DNA of 64,000 bases, taken from the NCBI GenBank assembly GCA_963760375.1, contig CAVXCS010000005.1, forward strand, positions 1,240,001 through 1,304,000, read 5' to 3'. Of this stretch, positions 25,177 through 34,619 are shown piece by piece. This stretch comes from Pelagihabitans sp963760375 (GTDB taxonomy: Bacteria > Bacteroidota > Bacteroidia > Flavobacteriales > Flavobacteriaceae). The notes under the pieces were generated by a model, which worked only from the letters and a program-made list of their open reading frames with translations, had not been told where the DNA came from and made no database searches. How positions within the stretch are numbered: position 1 is the first letter of the stretch; every line of letters begins with the position of its first letter. Position numbers and translations under genes: made by a program.

Positions 25177-26820
25177 ATGAGAAAAGTTTCCCTATTGGCA
25201 CTGCTAACGCTTGCCTTTATTTCTTCGTGCAGCGACGAGACTACGGTATACCAGACTTCGGAACAAGAGCTTTATCTAGAGAACAGCGAAGCCGTTAAGC
25301 TGAATAGTATTGTATATGACAATGCGGGCGTCATCGATGTCATGCAAAACAACCAACTCAGCGGAAAATCATCCAAATCGGTTCCTGACGATTCTGCTGG
25401 GGATTATCCCATTACCTTGGTGGCACAGGTATATCCGCCTTCTTATGTAGGCGGATCGTATTTAACCGCTTCGCATGTTTATCTGGAAGGTGATTTTGTG
25501 TATGTGGCCTATAACACCGTCGGGGTCGATTTTGCCGGCGCAATAGACATCATCAATGTCAGCAATCCAAACATTCCCATCGTCACTTCCCGTCTTTATT
25601 ATCCCAATGCGGATATCAATTCGATAAAATATGAAAACGGATTCGTATATGCCGTGGGAGGTCTCGATGTGAAGCAATATGTAGCCGCCACTTCAAATTC
25701 CTTTATCGTTAAAATCCCGGCGATCAATGGTATCATCGATTTGGGATCTGAAATGGTATATGGCTATCAGCCTGGCTTTGTGGCTACCGATCTTGTGATA
25801 GGGGATAAATCTGTTTATGTGACCAGCGGTATGGACGGGACATTGACCGAATATGACAAGAACACGCTTGAGTTCGAAGATGAAGTATCCTTTCCAGACC
25901 TTCGGTCCGTGGCAGTTTTCGATCAGGAAATAGCAGTATTGGACGGAACCCAAGGAGTTACGGTATTAAGCGATAAACTCAAAATTGAAAGAGAAATACC
26001 GATCAGCACCAATTTTGGGGCACAGTCCAAGAAAACCGTTGCGTTTACGGAGGATAGGATTATTGTAGCCGAAGGCGCCAAGGGTGCTGGAATCTATAAT
26101 GCCCAATCAGGCAATTTATTGGAATACATCCCCATATTGGTGAATCCTGACAGTTTGATCCTAGGCGAGAAAGTGACCAATGCAGTGGCTTTCAATGAAG
26201 GGGTGATCGTGATGGCCAATGGTGGTGCCGGTCTTTGCCTGAGCGAGAAAAAAATAGACGGCTCCGACTTGATGGGGGTTGTTCAGTTGGATGGATCGAC
26301 CAATTTCGTGGAATCTAAGGATGACTATGTTTTTGCCGCATCCGGTAAAGAGGGATTGCAAATCTTGAAATTGAATCGTCCTTCGGAATCCCTGGCCAAT
26401 CAATGCGTATCACTATTGGAATATAATGGAGATAGCGATCTCCAAGTTGATGACGATGAGAATTTGGCCTATTCGGGATCCAAGAACCTGAAAAGCGTTG
26501 AAGTAGAAGGCACGCTCTTGCTCTGTGGATCATGGACCGTTCGCGAGGACACCAAAATAAGGGAAGATGCCCTGTTTCAAATGAATGGAACCTTTGCGGT
26601 CGGGAACAACAAAAGACGAAGGGACATCATTGTTGAAAAAAACGCCACCTTCATGGTTGAGGGAAATCTCAATATTTACGGAGACCTTGTTCTTGAAGAA
26701 GGGGCCACCCTGCAATTCTTGGGAACGGCAGTGGTCAACATTTTTGGGGAGGTCGATATCAAAGATCCCAGTGTACAGATCAAAGGAAACTTTGTAGATG
26801 TGCAAAACGTTTTCCCATAA
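25177..26820 (+). CDS. Lipoprotein with beta-propeller-like repeats and C-terminal beta-helix
   Basis: 547-residue surface or periplasmic lipoprotein (LALLTLAFISSCSDE, lipid Cys about 18). Residues about 85-405 carry repeated strands of the LVIVD/WD-like type (FVYVAYNTVGVDFAG, SVYVTSGMDG, EIAVLDGTQGV, RIIVAEGAKGAG, GVIVMANGGAG, YVFAASGKEGLQIL), predicting a beta-propeller. The last 110 residues form a short-period repeat (EGTLLLCGSW, KNATFMVEGNLNIYGDL, EEGATLQFLGTAVVNIFGEV) resembling a right-handed beta-helix, as in bactofilin-like or adhesin tails. No enzymatic motif. A strong terminator follows. Confidence 0.75.
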   Translation: MRKVSLLALLTLAFISSCSDETTVYQTSEQELYLENSEAVKLNSIVYDNAGVIDVMQNNQLSGKSSKSVPDDSAGDYPITLVAQVYPPSYVGGSYLTASHVYLEGDFVYVAYNTVGVDFAGAIDIINVSNPNIPIVTSRLYYPNADINSIKYENGFVYAVGGLDVKQYVAATSNSFIVKIPAINGIIDLGSEMVYGYQPGFVATDLVIGDKSVYVTSGMDGTLTEYDKNTLEFEDEVSFPDLRSVAVFDQEIAVLDGTQGVTVLSDKLKIEREIPISTNFGAQSKKTVAFTEDRIIVAEGAKGAGIYNAQSGNLLEYIPILVNPDSLILGEKVTNAVAFNEGVIVMANGGAGLCLSEKKIDGSDLMGVVQLDGSTNFVESKDDYVFAASGKEGLQILKLNRPSESLANQCVSLLEYNGDSDLQVDDDENLAYSGSKNLKSVEVEGTLLLCGSWTVREDTKIREDALFQMNGTFAVGNNKRRRDIIVEKNATFMVEGNLNIYGDLVLEEGATLQFLGTAVVNIFGEVDIKDPSVQIKGNFVDVQNVFP

Positions 26821-26841
26821 AGAAGCGTAAATCTTATAATA

Positions 26842-26874
26842 AAAAAAACCCGAGGGCAGCCCTCGGGTTTTTTT
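26842..26874 (+). terminator. Strong bidirectional rho-independent terminator
   Basis: CCCGAGGG (26849-26856) and CCCTCGGG (26860-26867) pair around a CAG loop, with a run of seven T on the plus side and eight A on the other, so it can serve both the lipoprotein gene and the convergent thioredoxin gene. Confidence 0.92.
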
Positions 26875-26894
26875 ATGGATTGGGTTTTGTGCTT

Positions 26895-28025
26895 CTATTG
26901 CAATAGCTCAGCGACCTTGTTTTCGAGCTCAGATCCCCTTAAATTTTTGGCAACGATGACCCCGTTTTCATCGAGAAGAAAAGCTGCCGGGATGGCATCC
27001 ACGCTGTAAAGTTTGGCGATGGCATCATCGAAATAAGCGATATTGGAAACATGGTTCCATGTCAGGCCGTCATCTGCTATGGCTTTTTTCCAATCCTCAG
27101 CTTTCCTGTCCAACGACACCCCGATAATGCTCAAACCCTTATCGTGGTATTTTTCATAAACCTTTACCAAGTTCGGATTTTCGGCACGGCAAGGCCTGCA
27201 CCAAGCTGCCCAAAAATCGACCAAGGTCACCTTTCCCTTGACATCGTTCAGCGCCAATGGCTTGCCATTGGGGTCGGGCGCCGAAAAGTTCGGGGCGACC
27301 GCGCCCACTTCGGTACTTTTACCCTCCTCTTCCTTTTTCTCGAATTCAATCAAACGTTCCAAAACTTCTTTTCCCGCTTTGGTTTCCTTTATTTTTTCGG
27401 TGAGGCCGTCGTACAGTTCCCTTATTTTGGCAGCGGGTACCACACGCGATGCCAAGGCCCTATCGATCAGTAGGGCAGATATGAGTCCGTTCGGATTGTT
27501 TTTGATATATTCCAATTCGAAATTCTTGTATTCATCCTGGAGTTCGTTCATTTCTTCCCGAAGCGCCGCTATGCTAGCCTCGTTGCGTTCCGTATTCGCA
27601 CGTTGCATGTCTTGTTGTATGGATAGGGCCCTTTTGGAAATATCCTGGGATTTGACAATATAATCGGCAAAGATATCATTCTGTTCGGTGCCTTTGATGG
27701 TGGCCAATCCCAAGCTGTCCTTGTTGGCGGTGAGCTCAATCTCACCATTCTCGACCACTACCGCGGTATATCCGGGGAGTTGGTCCACAAAGATATATTG
27801 CAGTTCGGGAAGGTCGGCTTTTCCAGTAAATACAAACCTACCCTCCTGTACGGTGGTCGTGTCCACGTCTACCGGTTGGTTGTTCCCATCGGTTTTTTTC
27901 AAGAACACCTGGGTTCCGTTTTCCAATTCACCGTTCAAGGTCCCCGTGATGGTGAATCCGTCGGTTTTTTTTCCGCAAGACACAATGGCCATAGTGATGC
28001 CCAAAGCCCAAAAAAATCTTTTCAT
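26895..28025 (-). CDS. Thioredoxin-fold lipoprotein with DUF4369 domain (thiol-disulfide oxidoreductase)
   Basis: 376 residues from the ATG at 28025 (a start at 28049 would extend the n-region needlessly). A lipoprotein signal places Cys17 at GITMAIVSCGKK. An N-terminal DUF4369 beta domain (about 23-115) is followed by a helical, charged linker (about 120-235) and a C-terminal TlpA/ResA-like thioredoxin domain with WCRPC (Cys276, Cys279) and the cis-proline IPAAF. It reduces disulfides in the periplasm. It is separated from the upstream barrel gene by a terminator. Confidence 0.9.
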   Translation of the reverse strand: MKRFFWALGITMAIVSCGKKTDGFTITGTLNGELENGTQVFLKKTDGNNQPVDVDTTTVQEGRFVFTGKADLPELQYIFVDQLPGYTAVVVENGEIELTANKDSLGLATIKGTEQNDIFADYIVKSQDISKRALSIQQDMQRANTERNEASIAALREEMNELQDEYKNFELEYIKNNPNGLISALLIDRALASRVVPAAKIRELYDGLTEKIKETKAGKEVLERLIEFEKKEEEGKSTEVGAVAPNFSAPDPNGKPLALNDVKGKVTLVDFWAAWCRPCRAENPNLVKVYEKYHDKGLSIIGVSLDRKAEDWKKAIADDGLTWNHVSNIAYFDDAIAKLYSVDAIPAAFLLDENGVIVAKNLRGSELENKVAELLQ

Positions 28026-28070
28026 CCGTTTATTTTTATTTGGGGCCAAAGGTAATGATATGGGTGAAAT

Positions 28071-28102
28071 AAAAAAAGCCCCTGCTTTTAAGAAGCAAGG
28101 GC
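28071..28102 (-). terminator. Rho-independent terminator after the barrel gene
   Basis: On the minus strand GCCCTTGCTT pairs with AAGCAGGGGC (one mismatch) around a five-base loop, followed by seven T. It ends transcription of the 168-residue barrel gene before the thioredoxin lipoprotein gene. Confidence 0.85.
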
Positions 28103-28128
28103 CGTACTATTTTTAAAACAAGGGAAAT

Positions 28129-28635
28129 TTAAAAGCGATAACGGATACCGAGTGCGATATCAAAATCGAAATTATCTGAAAAATCCCCATACCCCAATAG
28201 GCCAAGTTCAGGCCTAAAATCCAAGGACAATAAAAGGGGAAAATCAAAAAGATATTCGATACCGATATCCCCTGCAGCAAAAATAAAGAGGCCGCCATCC
28301 GGCTCAAATGGTTCATTGTTTCTGCTGGTCGGTGTAAAATCGACGCTCCCCAAGCCACCACCAACACCATAGTACCATTGAAGGCCGCCATCAATGGGTC
28401 TAACCCACTGGTAAATACCAGTGAGTTTAAAAGCGTCGTATGCGCGACTGTCGCGCCAGCCGAAATCGATTTCTACACGGTTGGTGCGACCAACCGATTT
28501 TTGGTATGAGATTTCAGCGCCGAAACCATCACTATCACCAAGCCTTAGCCCAAGGGCATGCTCAGAGATTTCCTGTGCATTGGCCACGCCAGCGGTCAAA
28601 AATAAAATGAAGGATAATGTTTTTAACATTTTCAT
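28129..28635 (-). CDS. Small outer-membrane beta-barrel protein
   Basis: 168-residue protein with signal peptide (ending GVANAQ) and a barrel of alternating strands (ALGLRLGDSDGFGAEISYQ, FALGIRYRF), finishing in the C-terminal Phe. The SVGRTNRVEIDFGWR and YGVGGGLGSVDF patterns resemble small OmpX/OmpW-size barrels. No further function is assignable. Confidence 0.8.
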   Translation of the reverse strand: MKMLKTLSFILFLTAGVANAQEISEHALGLRLGDSDGFGAEISYQKSVGRTNRVEIDFGWRDSRAYDAFKLTGIYQWVRPIDGGLQWYYGVGGGLGSVDFTPTSRNNEPFEPDGGLFIFAAGDIGIEYLFDFPLLLSLDFRPELGLLGYGDFSDNFDFDIALGIRYRF

Positions 28636-28744
28636 AATTGTTCAAATTTTTGGTTCTGATTTAAAAAGGTAATGTTTGTTTAGTTACCACAGCCATTAAT
28701 AACTTAATTTTACGGCAAAAATTGTTTTTAACTTGGAAAATATA

Positions 28745-31642
28745 ATGCTGAATGAATTAAGAAAGAAGCTCGAGGGCGAACTTCTTGATGACTCTTTATC
28801 GACGGCACTCTATGCCACGGATGCTTCCGTCTATCGCATGGTACCCATGGCAGTGGTATATCCCAAAACGATTACGGATATCCAAACCTTGATCGCATTT
28901 GCCACAAAAAATGGAATCGGTCTTGTTCCCAGGACCGCAGGTACCTCCTTGGCAGGGCAGTGCGTAGGGAAGGGCATTATCGTGGACGTATCCAAACATT
29001 TTACAAAGATTTTGGACCTGGATCTGGAAAAAAGGCAGGTCACCTTAGAACCTGGGGTCATTCGTGATGAACTGAACCAATACCTGCAACCCCATGGCCT
29101 ATTTTTCGGACCGAACACCTCAACGGCCAATCGATGTATGATGGGGGGTATGGTGGGAAACAATTCTTCCGGCACCACCTCCATAAAATATGGAGTGACC
29201 AGGGATAAGGTCATCGCCTTGAAAACAGTGCTTTCCGATGGCAGTAAAGTCACTTTTAAAGCCATCTCCAAACAGGAACTGGAAACCAAATTGACTGAGA
29301 ATACACTTGAAGCATCTATTTATAAAAACATTTATAAAGAACTGTCAAACAAGGAGATAAGAAATGAAATTGTAAAGGAATTTCCAAAGCAGGAAATTCA
29401 CAGGCGCAATACGGGTTATGCCGTGGATGAACTGCTGAAGAACAGTATTTTTGGAGCCCAGGAAGCCGAATTGAACCTTTGTAAATTATTGAGCGGGAGC
29501 GAAGGTACCTTGGCCTTTACCACTGAAATCACCTTGCAGCTCGATCCCTTGCCACCCGTTCATTCCGCCATGGTGGTCACCCATTATAAGTCCTTGGAGA
29601 ACTGCTTGTCGGATGTAGCTCCTGTGATGGAACACGGACTCCACACCTGTGAAATGATGGACAAGGTAATTCTCGATTGTACAAAGAACAATAGGGAACA
29701 ACTGCAAAACCGATTCTTTGTCGTGGGAGATCCTGCAGCCCTGCTCATGTTGGAAGTGAAGGCCGATACCGAACGCGAATTGGAACTACGACTGGCCGGG
29801 TTGCAACAAGGAATCAAAAAATCGGGCATGAGCTATGCAAGTCCCGTATTGAGGGGAGAGGACATCAACAAGGCCTTGGAGCTGCGCAAGGCGGGCCTTG
29901 GCCTGCTCGGCAATATCGTTGGTGACAGAAAAGCGGTGGCCTGTATTGAGGACACTGCGGTGGCCTTACCTGATTTGAAAGCCTTTATCGGGGAATTTAC
30001 AGCCATTATGAAGGGCTACGGACAAGATGCCGTTTACTATGCGCATGCGGGGGCCGGGGAGCTACATTTAAGGCCCATACTCAATTTGAAAAAATCACAG
30101 GACGTTGCCCTTTTCAGGACCATCACGACCGATGTTGCCAAGCTTACCAAAAAATACAAAGGCTCGTTCAGCGGGGAACATGGCGATGGGATCGTGCGTG
30201 CCGAATTCATTCCCTTGATGATCGGGGCGCAAAATTATGAACTGCTCAAGCGCATTAAATCGTATTTCGATCCCGGCAATATCTTCAACCCGGGAAAAAT
30301 AGTCGACGCCTATCCCATGGATGCTTCCCTGCGTTATGAGATTGACCGGAAAGAACCGGCCGTAAAGACATTAATGGATTTTTCCGATAGCGAGGGCATC
30401 TTAAAGGCAAGTGAAAAATGCAATGGTAGCGGTGACTGCCGCAAAACCCATCAAATGGCCGGGGCAATGTGCCCTAGCTACCATGCCACGAAAAATGAGC
30501 GCGATACCACCAGGGGAAGGGCGAACGCTTTGCGCGAGTTCCTCACCGATTCCGATCAAAAAAATCCATTCGACAGGCCAGAGCTCAAGGAGGTTTTCGA
30601 TCTTTGTTTGAGCTGTAAGGCCTGTGCGAGCGAATGTCCCAGCAATGTCGATATAGCCACCTTGAAAACAGAATTTCTCTACCAATATCAGGAGGCCAAT
30701 GGGTATCCGCTGCGGAGCAAACTTTTCGCCCACAACACCCAATTGAGCCGCTTGGGCAGCAAAGTGGCAGGGCTGACCAATTGGGTCTATGCTTCTACCT
30801 TCCTTGGCGGAATATTGAAGAAATCGGCTGGAATCGACCCAAGAAGAAGTCTGCCGAAAGTGTTCAATTTTGATTTTGACGCCCATCTCGGAAAATGTCG
30901 CTCCGAACATGAGGTGAGCAAAAGGAAAGTGATTTTATATATCGATGAGTTTACCAAATACCTTGATGTCGATTTAGGGAAAGATGCCATCACGGTCCTA
31001 TGTCGATTGGGATATGAGGTAGAACTGTTTTATGCGGAGAGTGGTCGCGCGTTCCTCTCCAAAGGCTTTTTGAAACAAGCCCAAAAGATCGCAGCGGAGA
31101 ATATAGGGAAACTGAAGAAATTTGCCCATCACAACACCCCTGTGCTGGGACTTGAGCCTTCCGCCATCCTGACGTTCAGGGACGAGTACAAAAGACTTTC
31201 AAGCGATTCGGAGACCACGGAGGCCATAGCCCGAAATGCATTCCTCATTGAGGAATTTCTCGCCCGGGAAATTCAAAAAGGGGAAATCGGGCCATCAAAA
31301 TTCACAAAGAAGTCCAAACAGGTGAAAATCCACAACCATTGTCACCAAAAAGCGCTTTCGAACCAGAAGGTTACTTTTGATATGTTGAATCTTCCGGAAA
31401 ATTATACCGTTTCCATCATCAGTTCGGGATGTTGCGGTATGGCGGGTTCTTTCGGCTACGAAAAAGAACATTATGGTTTGAGCATGGCCATCGGGGAATT
31501 AAAACTTTTCCCATCGATTCGAAAGACCTCGGAAGAAACCTTGGTTGCAGCCAACGGAACAAGCTGCAGGCATCAAATTATGGATGGTACGGGTCGAAAG
31601 GCACAACATCCGATCAGCATCTTCAAGGAAGCGATGCTATGA
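28745..31642 (+). CDS. FAD-binding and Fe-S-binding oxidoreductase (D-lactate/glycolate dehydrogenase-like)
   Basis: 965-residue fusion from the ATG at 28745 (TTG at 28733 is less likely). Residues about 40-270 form the PCMH FAD domain (PRTAGTSLAGQCVGKGIIVD), followed by the FAD-oxidase C-terminal domain (HAGAGELHLRP, GEHGDGIVRAEF). A ferredoxin-like part carries CNGSGDCRK with distal CP and LSCKACASECP, and the C terminus has a CCG domain with HCHQKA and SSGCCGMAGSFGYEKEHY. The protein likely oxidises a 2-hydroxyacid and passes electrons to quinone at the inner membrane. It is a stand-alone gene. Confidence 0.9.
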   Translation: MLNELRKKLEGELLDDSLSTALYATDASVYRMVPMAVVYPKTITDIQTLIAFATKNGIGLVPRTAGTSLAGQCVGKGIIVDVSKHFTKILDLDLEKRQVTLEPGVIRDELNQYLQPHGLFFGPNTSTANRCMMGGMVGNNSSGTTSIKYGVTRDKVIALKTVLSDGSKVTFKAISKQELETKLTENTLEASIYKNIYKELSNKEIRNEIVKEFPKQEIHRRNTGYAVDELLKNSIFGAQEAELNLCKLLSGSEGTLAFTTEITLQLDPLPPVHSAMVVTHYKSLENCLSDVAPVMEHGLHTCEMMDKVILDCTKNNREQLQNRFFVVGDPAALLMLEVKADTERELELRLAGLQQGIKKSGMSYASPVLRGEDINKALELRKAGLGLLGNIVGDRKAVACIEDTAVALPDLKAFIGEFTAIMKGYGQDAVYYAHAGAGELHLRPILNLKKSQDVALFRTITTDVAKLTKKYKGSFSGEHGDGIVRAEFIPLMIGAQNYELLKRIKSYFDPGNIFNPGKIVDAYPMDASLRYEIDRKEPAVKTLMDFSDSEGILKASEKCNGSGDCRKTHQMAGAMCPSYHATKNERDTTRGRANALREFLTDSDQKNPFDRPELKEVFDLCLSCKACASECPSNVDIATLKTEFLYQYQEANGYPLRSKLFAHNTQLSRLGSKVAGLTNWVYASTFLGGILKKSAGIDPRRSLPKVFNFDFDAHLGKCRSEHEVSKRKVILYIDEFTKYLDVDLGKDAITVLCRLGYEVELFYAESGRAFLSKGFLKQAQKIAAENIGKLKKFAHHNTPVLGLEPSAILTFRDEYKRLSSDSETTEAIARNAFLIEEFLAREIQKGEIGPSKFTKKSKQVKIHNHCHQKALSNQKVTFDMLNLPENYTVSIISSGCCGMAGSFGYEKEHYGLSMAIGELKLFPSIRKTSEETLVAANGTSCRHQIMDGTGRKAQHPISIFKEAML

Positions 31643-32046
31643 CCATAGCCTATTGGTTTTGGCAAGCAAATTTCAAAGATGACATTTTTAATGGCGTCTC
31701 GATTTGCTTAAGGATATGCGCCACACGGTCAACCGCATGAATTCTTGGATTACTTTTCCTTCTTGCCTCGGGAAGCGATAAAATCGTGCATATCCATTGC
31801 CTTTAGGGCCTTATCGGTAAAGAATGGCGTCAGTTTATCTTGCCCGCATCCAAATAATTTCCAACGCATAAAGGAATATTCCAGGCCGGTCAAATGCGCA
31901 ATCCAATCCCAGTCTTGATTTTGGATTTTGGTAGGATGTGAATTAAAATTTACCTTTGGCCCATCTTGGGAAAAGCGATTATTTTGTTGCTTCCAACGAT
32001 ATCGTTACCATGTGTTCGATCACATGATTCACTTATAATCAAATCC
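31643..32046. other. 404-bp intergenic region with possible decayed frame
   Basis: Between the FAD/Fe-S oxidoreductase and aroC. A minus-strand frame is open from 31750 to 32004 but has no ATG until the middle (see the separate entry). No repeat, hairpin or RNA gene was recognised. Confidence 0.45.
31750..32004 (-). pseudogene. Possible 3' remnant of a decayed gene
   Basis: The minus-strand frame has coding-like composition (segments DWDWIAHLTGLEYSFMRW and KLTPFFTDKALKAMDMHDF, ending ASRGKKEK) but is entered from a stop codon and the only ATGs are internal, at Met residues past the middle. I do not recognise the family. It may be the tail of a lost gene or an accidental open frame. Confidence 0.3.
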
Positions 32047-33111
32047 ATGGCAGGAAACACCTTTGGCACGCTTTTTAAATTGATGACTTTTGGAGAATCG
32101 CACGGGGAAGCGATCGGCGGGGTATTGGAAGGGTGTCCTTCTGGTTTGCTTTTGGACACCGCTGCCATACAAACCGAATTGAATCGCAGGAAACCTGGTC
32201 AATCGGCGATCGTTACCCAACGCAAAGAGGCCGATGAGGTTGAATTTCTTTCGGGTGTCTTTGAAGGCAAGACCACGGGTACCCCAATCGGTTTTGCCAT
32301 TCGGAATACCAATCAGAAATCTCAGGATTATTCGCACATCAAGGATTCGTACAGGCCCTCCCATGCCGATTATGTCTATGATCAGAAATATGGTTTCCGC
32401 GATTATAGGGGAGGCGGTCGAAGTTCTGCCAGGGAGACCGCGAGCAGGGTGGTGGCGGGCGCCATTGCCAAGCAATTTTTAAAGGGCATCGACATCAACG
32501 CATATGTTTCCCAAGTGGGCGACCTCAAGATGGACAAAGATTACCGATCGCTCGATTTTTCTCTTGTGGAATCGAATCCGGTACGCTGCCCGGATCCTGC
32601 CATGGCAAAACAAATGGAAGACCATATCAAACAAGTGCGCAAGGAAGGCGACACCATAGGCGGCATAATTACCTGTGTCATCCGGAATGTACCGGTTGGA
32701 CTGGGGGAACCTGTTTTTGACAAATTACATGCCGAATTGGGCAAGGCGATGCTTTCGATCAATGCGGTGAAAGGGTTTGAATATGGCAGCGGATTTGAAG
32801 GGGTAAAGATGAGGGGCAGCCAACATAACGATCCGTATAATGCCGACGGTAGTACCAAAACCAACCACAGCGGCGGTATTCAAGGGGGCATCAGCAATGG
32901 AATGGATATTTACTTCAACGTGGCCTTCAAACCCGTAGCCACTATTATACAGGCTTACGAGACGATTGATAAGGCCGGCAATGCCGTGCAGGCTCAGGGG
33001 AAGGGACGTCATGACCCATGTGTGGTCCCTAGGGCAGTTCCCATCGTTGAAGCCATGGCCGCCTTGGTTTTGGCAGATTATGTCCTGATCAACCGGACGA
33101 TTAAATTATAG
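32047..33111 (+). CDS. aroC: Chorismate synthase
   Basis: FMN-dependent last enzyme of the shikimate pathway, turning EPSP into chorismate. From the ATG at 32047 it is 354 residues, the usual length; the frame extends to 31966 but the family begins MAGNTFGTLFKLMTFGESHGE. Conserved signatures seen are GESHGEAIGGVLEGCPSG, the DYRGGGRSSARETA loop, GGIQGGISNG and RHDPCVVPRAVPIVEAM. No other aro genes are nearby. Confidence 0.96.
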   Translation: MAGNTFGTLFKLMTFGESHGEAIGGVLEGCPSGLLLDTAAIQTELNRRKPGQSAIVTQRKEADEVEFLSGVFEGKTTGTPIGFAIRNTNQKSQDYSHIKDSYRPSHADYVYDQKYGFRDYRGGGRSSARETASRVVAGAIAKQFLKGIDINAYVSQVGDLKMDKDYRSLDFSLVESNPVRCPDPAMAKQMEDHIKQVRKEGDTIGGIITCVIRNVPVGLGEPVFDKLHAELGKAMLSINAVKGFEYGSGFEGVKMRGSQHNDPYNADGSTKTNHSGGIQGGISNGMDIYFNVAFKPVATIIQAYETIDKAGNAVQAQGKGRHDPCVVPRAVPIVEAMAALVLADYVLINRTIKL

Positions 33112-33171
33112 CGCGGCATTCTAGCCCTTTTCCCGGCAAAATGCTATCTTTCACGTCTAAACCTCCATTAG

Positions 33172-34470
33172 ATGAAGAAACTTGAACTGCATTGGCAAAT
33201 CTTGATAGGCATGTTTGCGGGCGTTGCGTTCGCTTTTTTAATGGTGCAGTTCGATTGGGGTCCGAAAATCGTGTCGGATTGGGTGAAACCCTTCGGGAAC
33301 ATTTTTATCAATTCCTTAAAACTTATCGCGGTACCGCTTATTTTGGCTTCCTTGATCAAGGGCGTTTCCGATTTAAAGGATATTTCAAAATTATCGAAGA
33401 TGGGCGGAAGGACCATCGCCATCTACATCACCACCACAATAATTGCGGTGACGATAGGATTGCTCATCGTCAACACCATTAAACCCGGGAATTCCATTTC
33501 CGAGGAAACGCGCAATGAATTGGTTTCAAATTATAGAGGGGATGTCAACAACCAGATCGCCGAAGCCGAAAAGCAAAGGGAATCAGGACCCTTGCAGGCA
33601 TTGGAAGATTTGGTGCCAAGCAACATCTTTAGTGCAGCCAGTGATAATGGCAAAATGCTGCAGGTTATTTTCTTTGCGATATTTTTTGGTGTTGGGCTTA
33701 TCCTGATACCCGAAAAACAAGCTGCGCCCGTGAAGGCCTTTTTTGATGGATTCAATGAAGTGATACTCAAACTGATCGATATTATTATGCTGGCCGCCCC
33801 TTACGGCGTATTTGCCCTTTTGGCCGCATTGGTGGTAGAATCGCCAAGTTTGGACCTATTTAGGGCGCTTGCTTGGTATGCACTCTGTGTGGTCCTCGGA
33901 CTGATTTTGATGGTTTGCGTATACCTGCTGATCGTTTACCTGTACACGAAAAAAACGCCGTCCTTTTTTATCAATGGAATGGCCCCTGCCCAACTGTTGG
34001 CCTTTTCGACCAGTTCCAGTGCCGCAACACTTCCGGTTACCATGGAAAGGGTAGAGGAGCATATGGGGGTGGATGAGGAAGTGGCCAGTTTCGTTTTGCC
34101 CATAGGGGCGACCATCAACATGGATGGAACCAGCTTATATCAAGCGGTGGCCGCGGTCTTTATCGCCCAGGCATTCGGAATGGATCTGAGTTTAAGCGCG
34201 CAGCTCGGAATCATTGTAACGGCCACTTTGGCCTCGATCGGCAGTGCCGCGGTACCGGGCGCGGGCATGGTGATGCTGGTGATCGTTTTGGCACAAGCGG
34301 GCATTCCGGAAGCCGGATTGGCGCTCATATTTGCCGTCGATAGGCCATTGGACATGTGCCGTACCGTGGTCAACGTCTCGGGTGATGCCACAGTTTCCAT
34401 GATCGTGGCAAAATCATTTGGAAAACTTGGAGAACCGAAAGTTAAAAATTGGGACGACCATTTAAAATAA
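33172..34470 (+). CDS. Dicarboxylate/amino acid:cation symporter (DAACS family)
   Basis: Sodium- or proton-coupled transporter of acidic amino acids or C4-dicarboxylates, 432 residues, eight membrane helices plus two re-entrant hairpins. Diagnostic motifs are the serine-rich re-entrant hairpin LLAFSTSSSAATLPVTMER, then GATINMDGTSLYQAVAA, AVPGAGMVMLVIVL and DRPLDMCRTVVNVSGDA. Substrate among Glu, Asp, succinate or fumarate is not predictable. A paralogue lies 149 bases downstream. Confidence 0.92.
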   Translation: MKKLELHWQILIGMFAGVAFAFLMVQFDWGPKIVSDWVKPFGNIFINSLKLIAVPLILASLIKGVSDLKDISKLSKMGGRTIAIYITTTIIAVTIGLLIVNTIKPGNSISEETRNELVSNYRGDVNNQIAEAEKQRESGPLQALEDLVPSNIFSAASDNGKMLQVIFFAIFFGVGLILIPEKQAAPVKAFFDGFNEVILKLIDIIMLAAPYGVFALLAALVVESPSLDLFRALAWYALCVVLGLILMVCVYLLIVYLYTKKTPSFFINGMAPAQLLAFSTSSSAATLPVTMERVEEHMGVDEEVASFVLPIGATINMDGTSLYQAVAAVFIAQAFGMDLSLSAQLGIIVTATLASIGSAAVPGAGMVMLVIVLAQAGIPEAGLALIFAVDRPLDMCRTVVNVSGDATVSMIVAKSFGKLGEPKVKNWDDHLK

Positions 34471-34619
34471 GGTTGAATCGGTTTTTAATTTATCTTGGCC
34501 CGTGGAATCAATAAAATTCATCTTCTCTGAAAACCAACCCAAAGTGATTTTGGCCGATCTGTGATAGATCTTGTCAAAACCGTACTTCCTAATTTTAATT
34601 TTATCCCCATCCCACCACC

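Noticed and set aside
31873..31882. GGAATATTCC, resembling the repressor operator
   Set aside because: The half-site spacing is one base shorter than the three operator sites, and it lies inside the possible gene remnant away from any promoter.
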